Notes under the pieces: generated by a model
What the model was told of the DNA's origin: nothing
What the model saw: the letters and a program-made list of their open reading frames with translations, nothing else
The model's database searches: none
Shown: piece after piece, positions 22,187-33,737 of the stretch
Numbering within the stretch: position 1 is the stretch's first letter
How the letters are laid out: each line of letters opens with the position of its first letter
Position numbers and translations under genes: made by a program
From: Balanoglossus misakiensis
Lineage: Eukaryota; Hemichordata
Direction of reading: 5' to 3'
Length of the DNA: 64,000 bases
Assembly: GCA_040954595.2 (NCBI GenBank)
Contig: CM082588.2
Span: 7,316,001 to 7,380,000 of the forward strand

Positions 22187-23049
22187 AGCAATGAAATCAC
22201 CTCTAACAAAGATATTATTACCAAGGTCATACTAATACTAAATCAAATCCAATAATTCCTGCCAATTTGGAGGAAAACTTTTATAAAAATGCAACATACA
22301 AGAACATCAGTAATGCATGCATGTATTATAGACTGTAGCCATACCATAAGTCTGTCTAAATAGCATTATTCTGCTTATAGAATTTTTCCAACAGATATCT
22401 CATAGACAATGCCTCAGCCATACCATTAGTCAGACTGACCGAAGAGCAATATATGGTCATCCCATATAATTTTCACATCACATTCCCTACAATAACGATA
22501 AATCAATTATCAAAAAAAATTTATAACTAAACCAAAATATAATTCATTTGTTTTTCAACCTTTGTTTCTCAATTTTTCAACATTGGTAAAAAGATTTTTA
22601 AATAATAAATTAGGGGATGGAAATATTCAATGCAATGTGCATTTCATTTGTTTGTTATTTGATTTGTGTTGCCATGACAACAGTAGGGGTTGATCACTAA
22701 ACCTGAAATGAAAGAATCTCTTCAAAAAAGTGGATTTCTGAATTCTGATTGAAATATGGAAAAAAGATGGGCAGTGAAAGTCAGAGCATAAACTCCACAC
22801 AAGCATTTTGGTCAAAATTTCAAATGGCTAAAAAAAATTCCATTCTTGCATTCCACAAATGACCAATTTGCGTGCAGGAAATATTATTACATGACGAACA
22901 CTTCGATCAGTGCTCTGTTGTAAAACTGAAGATTAAATTAACGTTTTTAAAAATCTTGAGGTTGTGTCAAATTGTGTGTATGTTGACAGGCTGTACGATT
23001 ATTTTTCATTGACACTTTATGATGGGTGTTTTACTTTGCTCTAAGTAAA

Positions 23050-23249
23050 TACTGTAAAACGGGAAATATTTGCTAACAATAAATTTTCACGAACTATATG
23101 GGAGAAAATGAAAAAAAGTGGCATAACAATGTTTTTCGGTGATAACAAAGCAGTGAAATACGAGAACGCGAAAATTAACCCTTGCGTAACAGTTGCCTCT
23201 TTTGATATCGCGAAAATTTCTTGTCGTGAAAATTTTCCGATTTACAGTA
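23050..23249. mobile_element. TA-flanked MITE (mariner-type ends), variant
   Basis: It begins TACTGTAAAAC and ends TTTACAGTA. The interior differs from the 12040 copy but shares GCGAAAATTAA and GTAACAGTTGCCTC with the element at 28128-28291, so those two form a subfamily. Confidence 0.65.
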
Positions 23250-25136
23250 TACCATTATTTTATACACACATCACAAGGTAAATGCAATCCATCATTTTCT
23301 GAGTACACAGTCAATTTTTGTGTACATGCATATGTGTACACACATCACCATTTTCTATATGAAATTACCATTATTTTCTGTTGACATATTTCATTCTGAT
23401 TCAACTCCCAATGTTATTTCTGGTCTTGCTGGCAATGTTCAAGAGCTACAAAAATATTCCAAGTGAAATGTTACCATACTTTGGCTGAGAATGATACAGC
23501 ATATTCCGACTCAAAATTTCTATAAAAATAAAATCCTCTACACTTTTCTTTACATTTCTATATCCAGCACAAATCCTCTTTGCTTTTTTTTTCTAATTTC
23601 TTGTCATGTCACATTAAACATGGAATGGACATGCTCATTGGTGGTGTACAAATGAGTATTCAAATGAAAACGTGAAGTTTGCATCAGAATCATATTCATT
23701 TCTGAATAATGTTAGCTTGTTGTACAAACTGAACAAACTGTAAGATGTACACATATGATATGGCAAAGTTTCTTCCCCACTTAGAGAATTCATAATTTCA
23801 AACGAGAAGCAAGTTAGTTAAAATAGAGAAATTAACTGTAGATTGCTGATTATGTATTTATCATGAAGGCAATAGACATGCTATCAAGCATTAGTTTGCT
23901 GCAAATGAAACAACTTATAGAAGACTATTTTGCTCCTTAACTTTACATTCATTTCACTGTATTCTTTGATCCCAGAACCACATAACAGATGGCACACCTT
24001 TCTCTGTCTAGTACAAACACTCCCTGTTCTAACAAATGGTACGACCCGTACCCATGAAACATGTCAGCTGGTAAACTGGTATGATCCACTCTGAGAGAAA
24101 AAAAGGGAGAACCCCACAGGACATTTTATTCTATCCCTGAAGTCTAGTAATTGAAAATCAAATCATGCTTTGTTCAAACATGACATGTTTGACCAACCTG
24201 ATAATTTGGGGCACATTGACAGATAAATTAACAAAAACCAAAAAGATGACCAAACTTAATTTATATTTCAATGTCAGTTTGTCAAGACAAAATCCAAGTT
24301 GACAATGAAAAAAAACATCAACACAATATTGAAGCACACATATCGATATAAGACTGAAGACATCACATGGAAATTAATACATTGTTTTTTCTCTCCAACT
24401 GAATAAATACAAACATTTCAGCAAACTACACATATGAGCGACAAATAGGCATATTTTTATAACTTAAAAAAATTCATATGTAAATATTTCAAACAAAACT
24501 TTTAATCTTTTGTTTTCGCTAGAACCATTTAAACTATGCATTTATTCTTTACAATATGTATTAAATCGTAACAAAATCTACATATAATTTAAATAAGCAT
24601 ATTTAACTGCAGCAGATGCTAGTTATCGCATAACTAAGCTGATTCACTACATTCAGTCCAACCGGTGTTAGAAGCCACCTCAGCAGTATGGAAACTTGAC
24701 TATAGTGGCCATTTTGAGCTTGTTTCCTGACATGCATTGACTGACTGACTAAGATGCCACCAGTCTATAAAGGCCAGTTTTTTATGATCCCTGCTATCAT
24801 TATATTCTCAGTTAATTATATATATATATATATCTTCAAGAAAATTAAGTTTGGTCAAATCTCACTGTTGTGCACAGAGTGGTTGGACCACTTGACAGAG
24901 AAATAGGGGTGGTAGCGTGAAAAAACTAGCAATGATGTGATTAGACAGCTCTACCATCGGCGATACTCAAAATAAAGTTCACATAACGATTTGATTCAAG
25001 GCAAAACCACATTCTCAAATTAAGCAGTATCACTGAATCATAGAGAACAACATGCACGTTGGTTCTGCAGTAAAAATATATAAAAGTAAAAAAACACCTG
25101 TTTTTGATATGAGCTGAAATTAAAGGATAATTGAAA

Positions 25137-28100
25137 TCATAGCTTTTTGTCTTCGTCACTGGTGGGTGGAATAATGAAGTCTACACTGGTTGGGTTGGTG
25201 TTGTTACCTGCTGTGGTAGTCACAGGAACACTGGAAAGACTCAAGCCTAATGCTGTGTTGATGATATTGTTTGAGGTGATCGTTTGTGTCTGATTGCCGG
25301 ACGCCTCCTGGCTTTGTAAAAGGTTGGCCAGGACGTCGTTGGAAATGGTTTCGTAGTCGGCGCCGGGAAACGCCGCGGCGGTGGTGGTGGTTGTTGCAAT
25401 TGTCTTGATGGACTCGTCAGTACTGGAGGATTCTTTGCCGTCCGGCTGGGTTTCTTCCAGCTTGCACGGAAACACGTCTGTCTCGTCGGACTGCGTCGCT
25501 GGTTCCGCCGCGCCGCTGTACTGCGCCTGGGCGATGTCGTCGGCCGTCGGTTGCTGCTGCTGCTGCTGCTGCTGCTGTGACACCTCCTGCGCGCTGACCG
25601 CGTGCACGGGCAGGAAGTCCTGCACGTTGACGCTGGTCGGCGCCACCAGCAGCTGGGCGGGGGCCTGCACTATGCTGGCCGTCAGGGGCTGCGTCACCCC
25701 CGGGGTCAGCTGCGCCACCACCTGCGTCTGGGGCTGCGTCAGCGTGTCCGGCAGGTTGGCCTGGATGATGAATTGCTGTCCGTCGGCGTTTTGCACCAGG
25801 AGAGTGGCGGGAGTTGATTGGATGGTGGTGGTCGCCGGGGTAACACTGGTGTCTACGGTTGCGCTGGAAACGGTTGTGCTTAGATTTATGCCTGCAATCA
25901 ACATCAAGGAGACCATCAGCATTCAAAATGTCTACTGAGCTGACTGGACTGCTTCATTCGATATTAAGTGGCTAAAATCAAAATTCACATGTTGACAGGT
26001 CCTTTGATATAGTGTAACCACTTTACTGTGCATATTACAAGACCACCTTCAGGTCAACAAGATAACTAGCCCACTTATACTGGGTAAAAAGTCCACAACT
26101 CACTGTACAGTAAGAGATAGACGAAATAAAAATCGGCCATCTTGAAATTGTGTCGATTTTTATCACTCACTTAGGTAGCAAAACCCTATATAAGGTAGGG
26201 AGACTTGAGGGACTATACAGTACTCAGAAGACCCTACTTACCCACTAAACTAGCCATTGTAGTTTCAATGGGCCCAGCATCTGCAGCAGCAGACGTGGAA
26301 GTAACTGTCGTGGCTGCGTTGCTGTCCGTCTGCTGCACCACATACATTCCAGTCAGCAGCTGTTCTGCGTTGTTCACGGAGGTGGCCTGTTCATACAAGC
26401 CCTGACAGTTCTGTGGAAGAAACAAACCCAGTCAAAAAAATGACGTTCTCAATATCACGTCTGTCATTTACTCATGTTTGAAAGTTAGACTGTATTTGGA
26501 CTTTGAAATTATTTTTAATGTAAGGAGATCGTGAACAGCACACCATGGTGACCCCAGGAAAGAAAATCAACCAAACTTTTGAAATTTAACAAGATCTGGG
26601 TGCAAGCCTCCCCATTGTGTGGTTGTGAAGAAGCAAAGAATTGGCCATTTCAATAACATAAAACTGGTATTCTAACAGAGTAAACCCAGTTACACTGAAA
26701 CTCGATAGAACATTGGAAATTTCACTATCTTTTGTTTAGATCTGGCTATATACATGTGCTAGATGTACAAGACTGTCTCTTTCAGAATAAATATATTTCA
26801 ATAAAATCAAAAGGGACTGATGTTATTATGTGTATTATTCAGTCATTCCAATTGTACAAAGATATGTCCTCCGTGTTGGACCAAAATAAGTTTAAATAAT
26901 TTTTCTATTTATTTATTTATTGAATTTAATCAAATTGTTTAAATGGGGCTGGGTACACTTGTACAGTGCATGTTGGAAGTACATGTTTACCATCAACCAT
27001 GTGACTGTACGATTCTATTTTTAGGCAATGACTACTACATTTTCACTTTCAGTTCATGTCTATTTTTTAGTACAAGGAGGGTATTTATAGAATTCCCAAA
27101 TACCATAGTGTCTTTTGTGATATCAAAAATACATGTATGGTTTGAGAAATGTGTAAAACATGGCAGACTTTGCTTGTCCATACAGAACATGGTTGTATTT
27201 TGTGAGCAATGTTTACAACACTGACACAAACATGGTCCAGATCACTGACTGTTTTATTGGCGCATGTATGTTTAACCCTTCCACCCCCGTTTCTTAATAC
27301 AGAGGTCCAACTGTACCATAGGAAACAATGGATTTGGGCAGAACCATTGCGGTGGAAGGGTTAAGAAGAATGAATGGGACGGTATGAAAACAGGGATGAC
27401 CAGTCAGAGATTTCATGAGACTCACCAGTGCCGGCTGTAATATTTGGTTTGTGGTCGTAAGCAGGACCCTGTTAGCCATGCTGCTTTCGTAGCTGGGTAA
27501 GGCCTCCAGAGAAGACGATTCATTGCTTTGGAGACTGGCCACCTGTTGCTGTTCTGAATTCTCACAACTGTCTCCATTTTTCTGCAATGATAGAAAGTTT
27601 CTATGTTACAGATGTACGATCAGTAAAATTGAAAGTATTTTCATTTCTTTTAATTGTTGATTTTTGGATTTTCCTCTGTATGTATAATGAAAATCCGTAA
27701 AAAAATCTAGGTGTCACCGTGCTTGTTTTCGAAAAACAAGGCCGCGAATTTAGTCAATAATTGAAGAAAACTGCTGAGTCAGCATTTTTCACCAATGGTT
27801 TGCCTATGGGTGAAATATTTAGTGAAGTTTATCTCAAAATACAGATGTACAGATATAAAGAAATGATCAGAATGAGTTGTCTTTGAAACCCAGATATAAC
27901 ATCAGAAATTAACACTAACCTTATTCAGGTGGCCTTTCAAATGACTTTTCAAACTATATTGCGTAGTAAAGGCACGGCTGCAACCATCTTCTTTACAAGA
28001 GTAAGGTTTCTCGCCTGGTTTGAGGAAGAAATCAGACATTTTTTTGGATGAAGAAAAATATGATGACAGAGAGATTTGTCAGATATCTGATGTATACATG

Positions 28101-31100
28101 TACTGGATACCATGCTTAGAGTAGACATATTGTAAAACAGGAAATTTTCGAGGAATAAAACGGTAAAATTAAAAAATGTGTAAATTTTTTCAGAGATAAC
28201 GATGCAGTTAGTGAAATACGAGAATGCGAAAATTAATGGTCGTGTAACAGTTGCCTCTTTTGATATCACAAAAATTTCTTGTTTTACAGTATACAAGGGG
28301 GCTGTACTAGACTATATTCATGAACTATATAAACCTATTACTGAGTTCAATGCAAAAAGACATACATGTACGTGCAAATAAAGCCACATTATTTGACATT
28401 TTTTAAAATTATTTTGTTCTGGATGTTAAATGCAATTTGGTCTGTTCCCTACAGCATGGTAAATGACCACATATCAACATATATATCGATGTAGCATATG
28501 TATACATGACATGATCAGTGTGCCCTCTAACAAACACAATTTTGAAAAGCTTTGAGTCAATTTGAGGATTACTAAAATTTCTGAGTCAGCCCTATACCTT
28601 TACATGTATCGTGGATAATTTTCTTGAGTCACCAGTGAGTTTGTTGAGTCAGTGGGGGCGTCATATGGGCTTAGAAGGTACACTGGTCATGGCCAGATTG
28701 TAAACAACAGAGAGGCAGTAATGAGTACTATTTCTGACCTGTATGTGTTCGTATATGCGTCTTCAAATGATGACTTGCTGCAAAGGCTTTGCCACATGTA
28801 TTGTAGTTACACCTAGACAACAAGTAACAATCATCACGTTAATTAATTAAAGTACATTCGTTAGTCGTTAATTATTAGTTTAACACTGATTATTGAAAAA
28901 GTGATTTATGATAATATTCAAATATACAGTGAAAGTGTAAGGATATTGTTGTCAAGAAATGTAAGTGTTCTTGTTCAGACTGTGCACCATCAATGCATTG
29001 CATCATTTCAAATTCACCAATGTTAGCCAGCATTCCATGGTATGATTTTATTTTCACTTGCCTAAAACAATCGCACCTATCACGATAACATGTATGTATC
29101 AATGAGATTCTAAAATTTGACAATGAACAATGTGAGAGTCTAACAAGGAAATGCATGCAATGGTTGACGATTTGCCTTTTTTTCTGAATTTTGGAATGTA
29201 CAGATGTACTTGAAGTACTGTAAAACACTTTTTTTTCGCGAGTCAAAATTTTCGCGATATCGAGAGAGGCCACTGTTACGCGAGTAATAATTTTCGCGTT
29301 TTCACACATTGTTCTTTCACAACTATATGTACGCGAGTCTTTATTTTTCGCGTTGTTTTGGCTCTCGCGTATTTAGCGTAAATTTAATGCTCGCGAAAAT
29401 AAAGTGTTTTACAGTAACTAGAGTTGAATGATATGTAATCAGTACTAAATTGTCAATGGGTAGACAAACATAACAATCAATCAATCAATCAACAAAGTTT
29501 ATTAGCGCCAAAATCCAAAAAGAAATTTTGCCCAATGACGCTCATGGTTAAACCACACTGTATGCTCTTTCGAACATATGAGTTTTAAGTTTTCTTTTGA
29601 AAGTCTCCAGGTTTGTAGATTCCCTGATGTCAAGAGGTAGTGCGTTCCACAGTTTAGGGGCTGCATAGGAGAAGGCACGGCCGCCATAAGTCTTGTTTTT
29701 GTAGGTTGTACATGTTAAAAGTTTCTTGGTGGATGAACGCAGTGTACGAGTGGGAGTGTATGGCTGCAGTAGATCACTGATGTAAGCTGGAGTCTGGTTT
29801 TGGATAACTTTGAAAGTTATCAACAAAATTTTGTAGTCGATCCTGAGACGAACTGGTAACCAATGCATATGTTATGTCTAAACCTTGCTTACCTGTAAGG
29901 TTTTTCGCCCGTATGAGTTCTGACATGCTTTCGAAGGTCGCTTAGCGTTGTAAAATATTTAGTACACCCGTCTGAATCACAGTTGAAGGTTTCTCCTGAA
30001 TGCAGTCGCTTGTGTGCTTTTAATCTGTGCAGACGAAGAGAGTTGTACTTTGGTAATGGATTATGGACATATCATATCACGTGTGTGTGTGTGAGTGTGC
30101 ACATTTGAGAACACTATGTATCTGTGTATAACTGTGTATGTATAGTACGTGTACATGTGTGTGTCTGTATTTTGGACCACCAAACTCTGGACTGAATAGA
30201 TAACCTTAAAGGGAAGCGGTCGCCGCCCCGCGTTTGTTTATTGATAAACATTAGAATTCATCCACAAATCCCTGAAATTAGATAATTCTTAGAATGAACG
30301 AAGCAGCCAACCGTAGCGTAGACTGGGCATGACAGCAACTGGAGATCCTACTAGGTCGTGGCGACTGCAGTGGGGTTTGTGCTGGTATGGGAGGACATAT
30401 TCTCATCAGGGGGAGGGGGGGGGGTTACACCAACGCGGCGCAACAACTGCTAATTACAATGCTGGATGCCAGCAAATGATTATGTGTAGTGTAGAACTCC
30501 CAACATTCATGGGACAACTGGCCTCTCATGATGCCCTGTATTATTTCGGCACTTTGTACAAAAGTCAGTAGTATCATAACCACAGGCGTTGGAATCACAC
30601 TGCTGTGATCTCCTAATTCAACCTGTAAATATCTGCAGCTTGAATCAAGTGATCGCAGAAGAGTGACTGAGTCTGGCGCTTATGATCATAACGGATGTGT
30701 TTATGTCACCTACCTGTATAGGGTGTTAAATGATTTGTTGCACTCTTGGAGTTCACATGAAAATGGCTTCTCATTGGTATGTACTCGAACGTGGATTTTT
30801 AAACTGTACGAGGTTAGAAACGCCTTCCCACATCCCGACTGCGAGCACACAAAACTGTATTCTCCTTTGTGAGTCTTTTGGTGTGTTTTCAAATTACCCG
30901 CTGTACTATAGGTTCTCGTACAACCTTGGTAGCTGCATTTATATCGTTTGATTTCTTTTGTTTGGGTATTGGGATCGCTGGTTTCAAGCGTTAAGGTAGC
31001 TCCCCCGATATCTTCGGGCATGACATTTCCTGATGTGCTGATCTGCATGTGAATCTGATCTGGTGAAATTGTGTGGTGTATAAAACATCCACTTTCGCCA

Positions 31101-31336
31101 TCTTCGAGAACGTCGGTTTCCGCCATCATAGAATTGTCGCCGTCACCGCAGCGGTGTCTCCCTTGTCCCATTCCTTCAATAAAAATCTGAGTCTGATCAA
31201 ACTCGGTCGACACATAGTCGTCGTCGTTTTCAGCCGTCTCGTCCGGGTTTGTCTCTTCCTCCTCCTGGCTTTCGCTGCCATTGCCAAAATTACTGTCGGG
31301 TTGTTCTTCAAGTACAGTTCGCTCGTCGTCCGCCAT
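25137..31336 (-). CDS. MTF1: Metal-responsive transcription factor MTF-1, 7 exons, 667 aa
   Basis: Exons on the minus strand: 31336-30714, 30024-29893, 28812-28739, 28014-27920, 27581-27426, 26410-26242 and 25891-25137. They join in one frame of 2004 bases with GT-AG borders. Residues about 134-305 hold six consecutive C2H2 zinc fingers with the MTF-1 hallmarks [69 protein letters not shown] and [16 protein letters not shown]-1 binds metal response elements and activates metallothionein and zinc-export genes. Residues 1-130 are acidic; the C-terminal region is Gln/Thr-rich, with a run of nine Gln and a final acidic segment, fitting activation domains. The C-terminal cysteine cluster known from fly and vertebrate MTF-1 is not seen in the exons found; a skipped exon cannot be excluded. 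The start [12 protein letters not shown] is the only Met that fits. Confidence 0.93.
26131..26190. repeat. Dispersed repeat, copy 1 (inverted relative to 42951-43020)
   Basis: AATCGGCCATCTTGAAATTG followed by GATTTTTATCACTCAC and TAGGTAGCAAAACCCTAT recurs as its reverse complement immediately upstream of the site-2-protease exon. It lies in MTF-1 intron 6, about 50 bases from exon 6. No ends or target duplications were recognised. Confidence 0.6.
27272..27364. mobile_element. Short TTAA-flanked MITE, family 1, copy 5
   Basis: The element runs TTAA to TTAA with ends CCCTTCCACC/GGTGGAAGGG, where a compensatory change keeps the two ends complementary. It lies about 60 bases downstream of MTF-1 exon 5. 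Confidence 0.75.
27680..27835. repeat. Dispersed repeat carrying a MARE palindrome
   Basis: This stretch shares blocks with the interior of the TTAA element at 11549-11964: a GTCACCG(C/T)GCTTG segment, a foldback around AACAAG, TGCTGAGTCAGCA (27772-27784) and ACCAATGGTTTGCCTATGGG, but in the opposite orientation. It is a decayed copy in MTF-1 intron 4. Confidence 0.6.
28128..28291. mobile_element. TA-flanked MITE (mariner-type ends), variant copy
   Basis: Begins TATTGTAAAAC and ends GTTTTACAGTA. The interior shares GAAATACGAGAA(C/T)GCGAAAA and AACAGTTGCCTCTTTTGATA with 23050-23249. It lies in MTF-1 intron 3. Confidence 0.65.
29216..29416. mobile_element. TA-flanked MITE (mariner-type ends), copy 2
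   Basis: Closely matches 12040-12237 over its full length. It has TA at both borders and inverted ends CTGTAAAACACTTT/AAAGTGTTTTACAG. It lies in MTF-1 intron 2. Confidence 0.8.
29472..29868 (-). mobile_element. 5'-truncated non-LTR retrotransposon (CR1/L2-like) 3' end
   Basis: On the minus strand a frame (29868-29548) encodes the end of a LINE ORF2: [16 protein letters not shown], then [20 protein letters not shown] and a [10 protein letters not shown]-type ending. This is the conserved tail of CR1/L2/jockey-type reverse transcriptase proteins. It is followed by a short 3' region and a terminal TTGA/TGAT tandem repeat (29472-29492), typical of CR1/L2 3' ends. The element is 5' truncated and dead, in MTF-1 intron 2 immediately downstream of exon 2. 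Confidence 0.85.
30206..30455. mobile_element. TTAA-flanked MITE, family 2, copy 2
   Basis: The left end TTAAAGGGAAGCGGTCG is intact. The interior matches the reverse complement of 7235-7477 (for example CCACAAATCCCTGAAATTAG and GTAGCGTAGACTGGGCATGA). The right end is diverged around a G tract, so its border is approximate. It lies in MTF-1 intron 1. Confidence 0.7.
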
Positions 31337-33737
31337 GATGGAAAATTTGGTCGTGAAGACTGACAATATTATCAATATTCCAGTTCGACGATTCATCTTT
31401 GTGATAAATGAAATCAGCACGCAATGTTGTGAGTTTAAATCCTATATACGATTTTACAAAAAATAATAAATGTTTATATTAGAGAAAATATGGGCTATTC
31501 TGTGTGGAATAAAATATTTCATTGGATGAATCAACACTGAGCTAGAAATAATCCGATAACTATTTAAATGGTCTATGAGAGCTTGCATAATACAATGTAC
31601 ATTGCATGACGATACCATGGTAATGACAGATTTTTATCTAGGTGAACGTGATATGAGAGCCGGCAAAGTGCAATATATGTTTTACTATGGGTGGGAATTC
31701 TCTTAGAGTTCGAACAATTTTAAAAGTCTATTTCGGAGAACTCACAAAGGTCATAGCGGGTTACCTTGATTAACTTTCGGAATTGAACGTTGGTGGCGCT
31801 GCCGGACAGACGAGGTCACCTCCAGGTTACTTTCTTTGTTTTACCTGTAAAGTTTACAATTCTGTTACTTTTTTACGGCCCAAAGAACAATAATAGGAGA
31901 AAGGCTTGATGTATAGGTGGAAGAAATGGTATAGTCAACGACATTTTCTATCAACACGAGAATAGACAATAGATAAAACTTGGCTTAGGCCAATATTATT
32001 GTGATGCTGACAGGGACTGTGATTCCTGATTCCTCAACTATCTCCTACAATTTCCGATTGTTACTTTGTCAATATGAACTGACATACAACAAATAACACT
32101 TTGACACCTCGGTTTGTCCAATTGGAATATATTTGCTGTGTTGTTGATTTGCACCAACGTACAAAGTCCACGTGAGCCTCGGTATGGCAATAACCAAGCG
32201 CACAAATTTTCCACCTGTTGTCCGACGACCAAAATGGCGGTGTGACTTTTTATGTTCAACAAGACTTGAAAATGCTGCAGACATCTGGTTAATGGTAATC
32301 CCAGCCTTGCACACATTCTTGTATGCTCTGACTTAAATCTTCGGAGACAACAATTGAACACCATAGGAGGGTGAAACTCTTCAACAGGTGAGAAATCATA
32401 GAAATAACAGACGAGTCAGCGTTTTTAAGTGGGTGTGGGCGGGGTTAGGCAAACAGCCGATATTTCCTCCTATATTGTCTGGGTGCCACTAGAAGGAAGT
32501 GTAAAATGGCGCTGACTTCAGAAAGGTGTGAATCCGCGCAAATATACAAACAACCTTAAACTTCTGTCCTGTGTGTCGGTGTGTCGGTCCTAATAGATTG
32601 TGTGGCCTGACATTTATATACTCGACAACCACTTTTACACCACGGCGGAGTGAAAACACTTCAACAGGTGAGCATTTCATGAACGCGCATAGCAATGTAG
32701 ATAGTGTCATATTCGATAATTACACGCAGTTGCTCCTAATCAATTAAATTGACCATTGGCAGTCACCTTTACATTTCAAGAAAGACGAAGTTTGTTCAAT
32801 GTTGATTTTTATACCAAACGGGTCTTAAATTTCTATTCGGACAAAGGGCGTATATCGGTCACCTCATATCGACTACATGTATATGATTTATTGTCCTGCC
32901 GTTTTTTCAACTAACATATGTCCTAGAAAATGGACACTCTAACAGAATGTTCTCTACGCAAAGATGACGTTGTTTAGACAACCATTTACAATATTTTAAA
33001 ATGTATAACAATGACCCATTACTTAACAGTGATAGTGACCAATCACAGATTTTCAGTGGTTGCACACGCGAAAAAAGAGCGCCACCATACGTTCTTTCGA
33101 ACACTCAAATACGCCATTTCAGCTATATATGGCGATATGTTAGTTGGAGGTGACCGTATACCTTTCAGGATTGTATTTAATATTTAATTGATGCACCGTT
33201 GCTGTCTAATGCACGAATCAATTATTGTTGGCTGTACTTTGAACTGTATCCATGACAACCGAGGCTGAAAGGCCTAGAAGAGTGCGTCAACCTCACAAAC
33301 AAAGTTTTGGAAGTGTGCCAATTCTGGCGTCGCGATTCCTGACGTGTCACGTCTCAGTACAGATATGTGGTACATTGACAAACGTTGTACAAATGCTTTA
33401 CTTAAAACTGATCCAGATTAATGGAAAGTAAAACCTTGTTGTGAAATAATATTTGAGTTTTTGTTGCCATTGTATCAAAACCATTTTCTGAACAGGAACA
33501 GTACTGTTTAAAATATCATAGACCAGTATGTACCACCGTTTACCGATAAATGGTGGTAATGACGCTGTGCTCACATTGTAGGTTGATGTAGACATTTCGA
33601 ATGGTAGTTCTCGTTTCATAAAATACATAATGTCTACTGACCGATTCACTCGCATTTTACAGCAAATACCTTTTAGAAATACCGGTAGTATAAAAATATC
33701 TCTATAAACACGAACCTAATTTTATTCTCAATTAGAA
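31337..33737. other. Region between MTF-1 and immune-like gene copy 1
   Basis: MTF-1 and the GT4/TRADD-N/IFIT-like gene are divergently transcribed from here. From about 31612 onward the sequence is the start of the duplicated unit, matching 43283 onward. Two possible non-coding first exons end at good donors, after 32386 (CTCTTCAACAG) and 32667 (CACTTCAACAG); a strong acceptor ends at 33735, two bases before the start codon. TATAAAAATA at 33689-33698 is an alternative promoter that would give a very short leader. Confidence 0.5.
33689..33698 (+). promoter_or_regulatory. Possible TATA box, gene copy 1
   Basis: TATAAAAATA lies 49 bases before the start codon and is conserved in copy 2 at 45856-45865. 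It competes with the reading that the start codon follows a 5' untranslated intron whose acceptor ends at 33735. Confidence 0.35.

Larger units (their letters stand above)
19592..25136. other. Intergenic between headcase and MTF-1
   Basis: No supported exon. From 19592 to about 20100 is the presumed headcase promoter side, with a 20-base CG-containing palindrome at 19834-19853. A family-1 MITE is at 22096-22186 and a TA-flanked MITE at 23050-23249. A TA dinucleotide tract lies near 24817-24832. The last part should include the MTF-1 3' untranslated region. Confidence 0.5.

Noticed and set aside
25381-25938. 185-codon plus-strand frame rich in Cys and Val
   Set aside because: It is antisense to the last MTF-1 exon; its Cys run is the complement of the CAG/Gln repeat.
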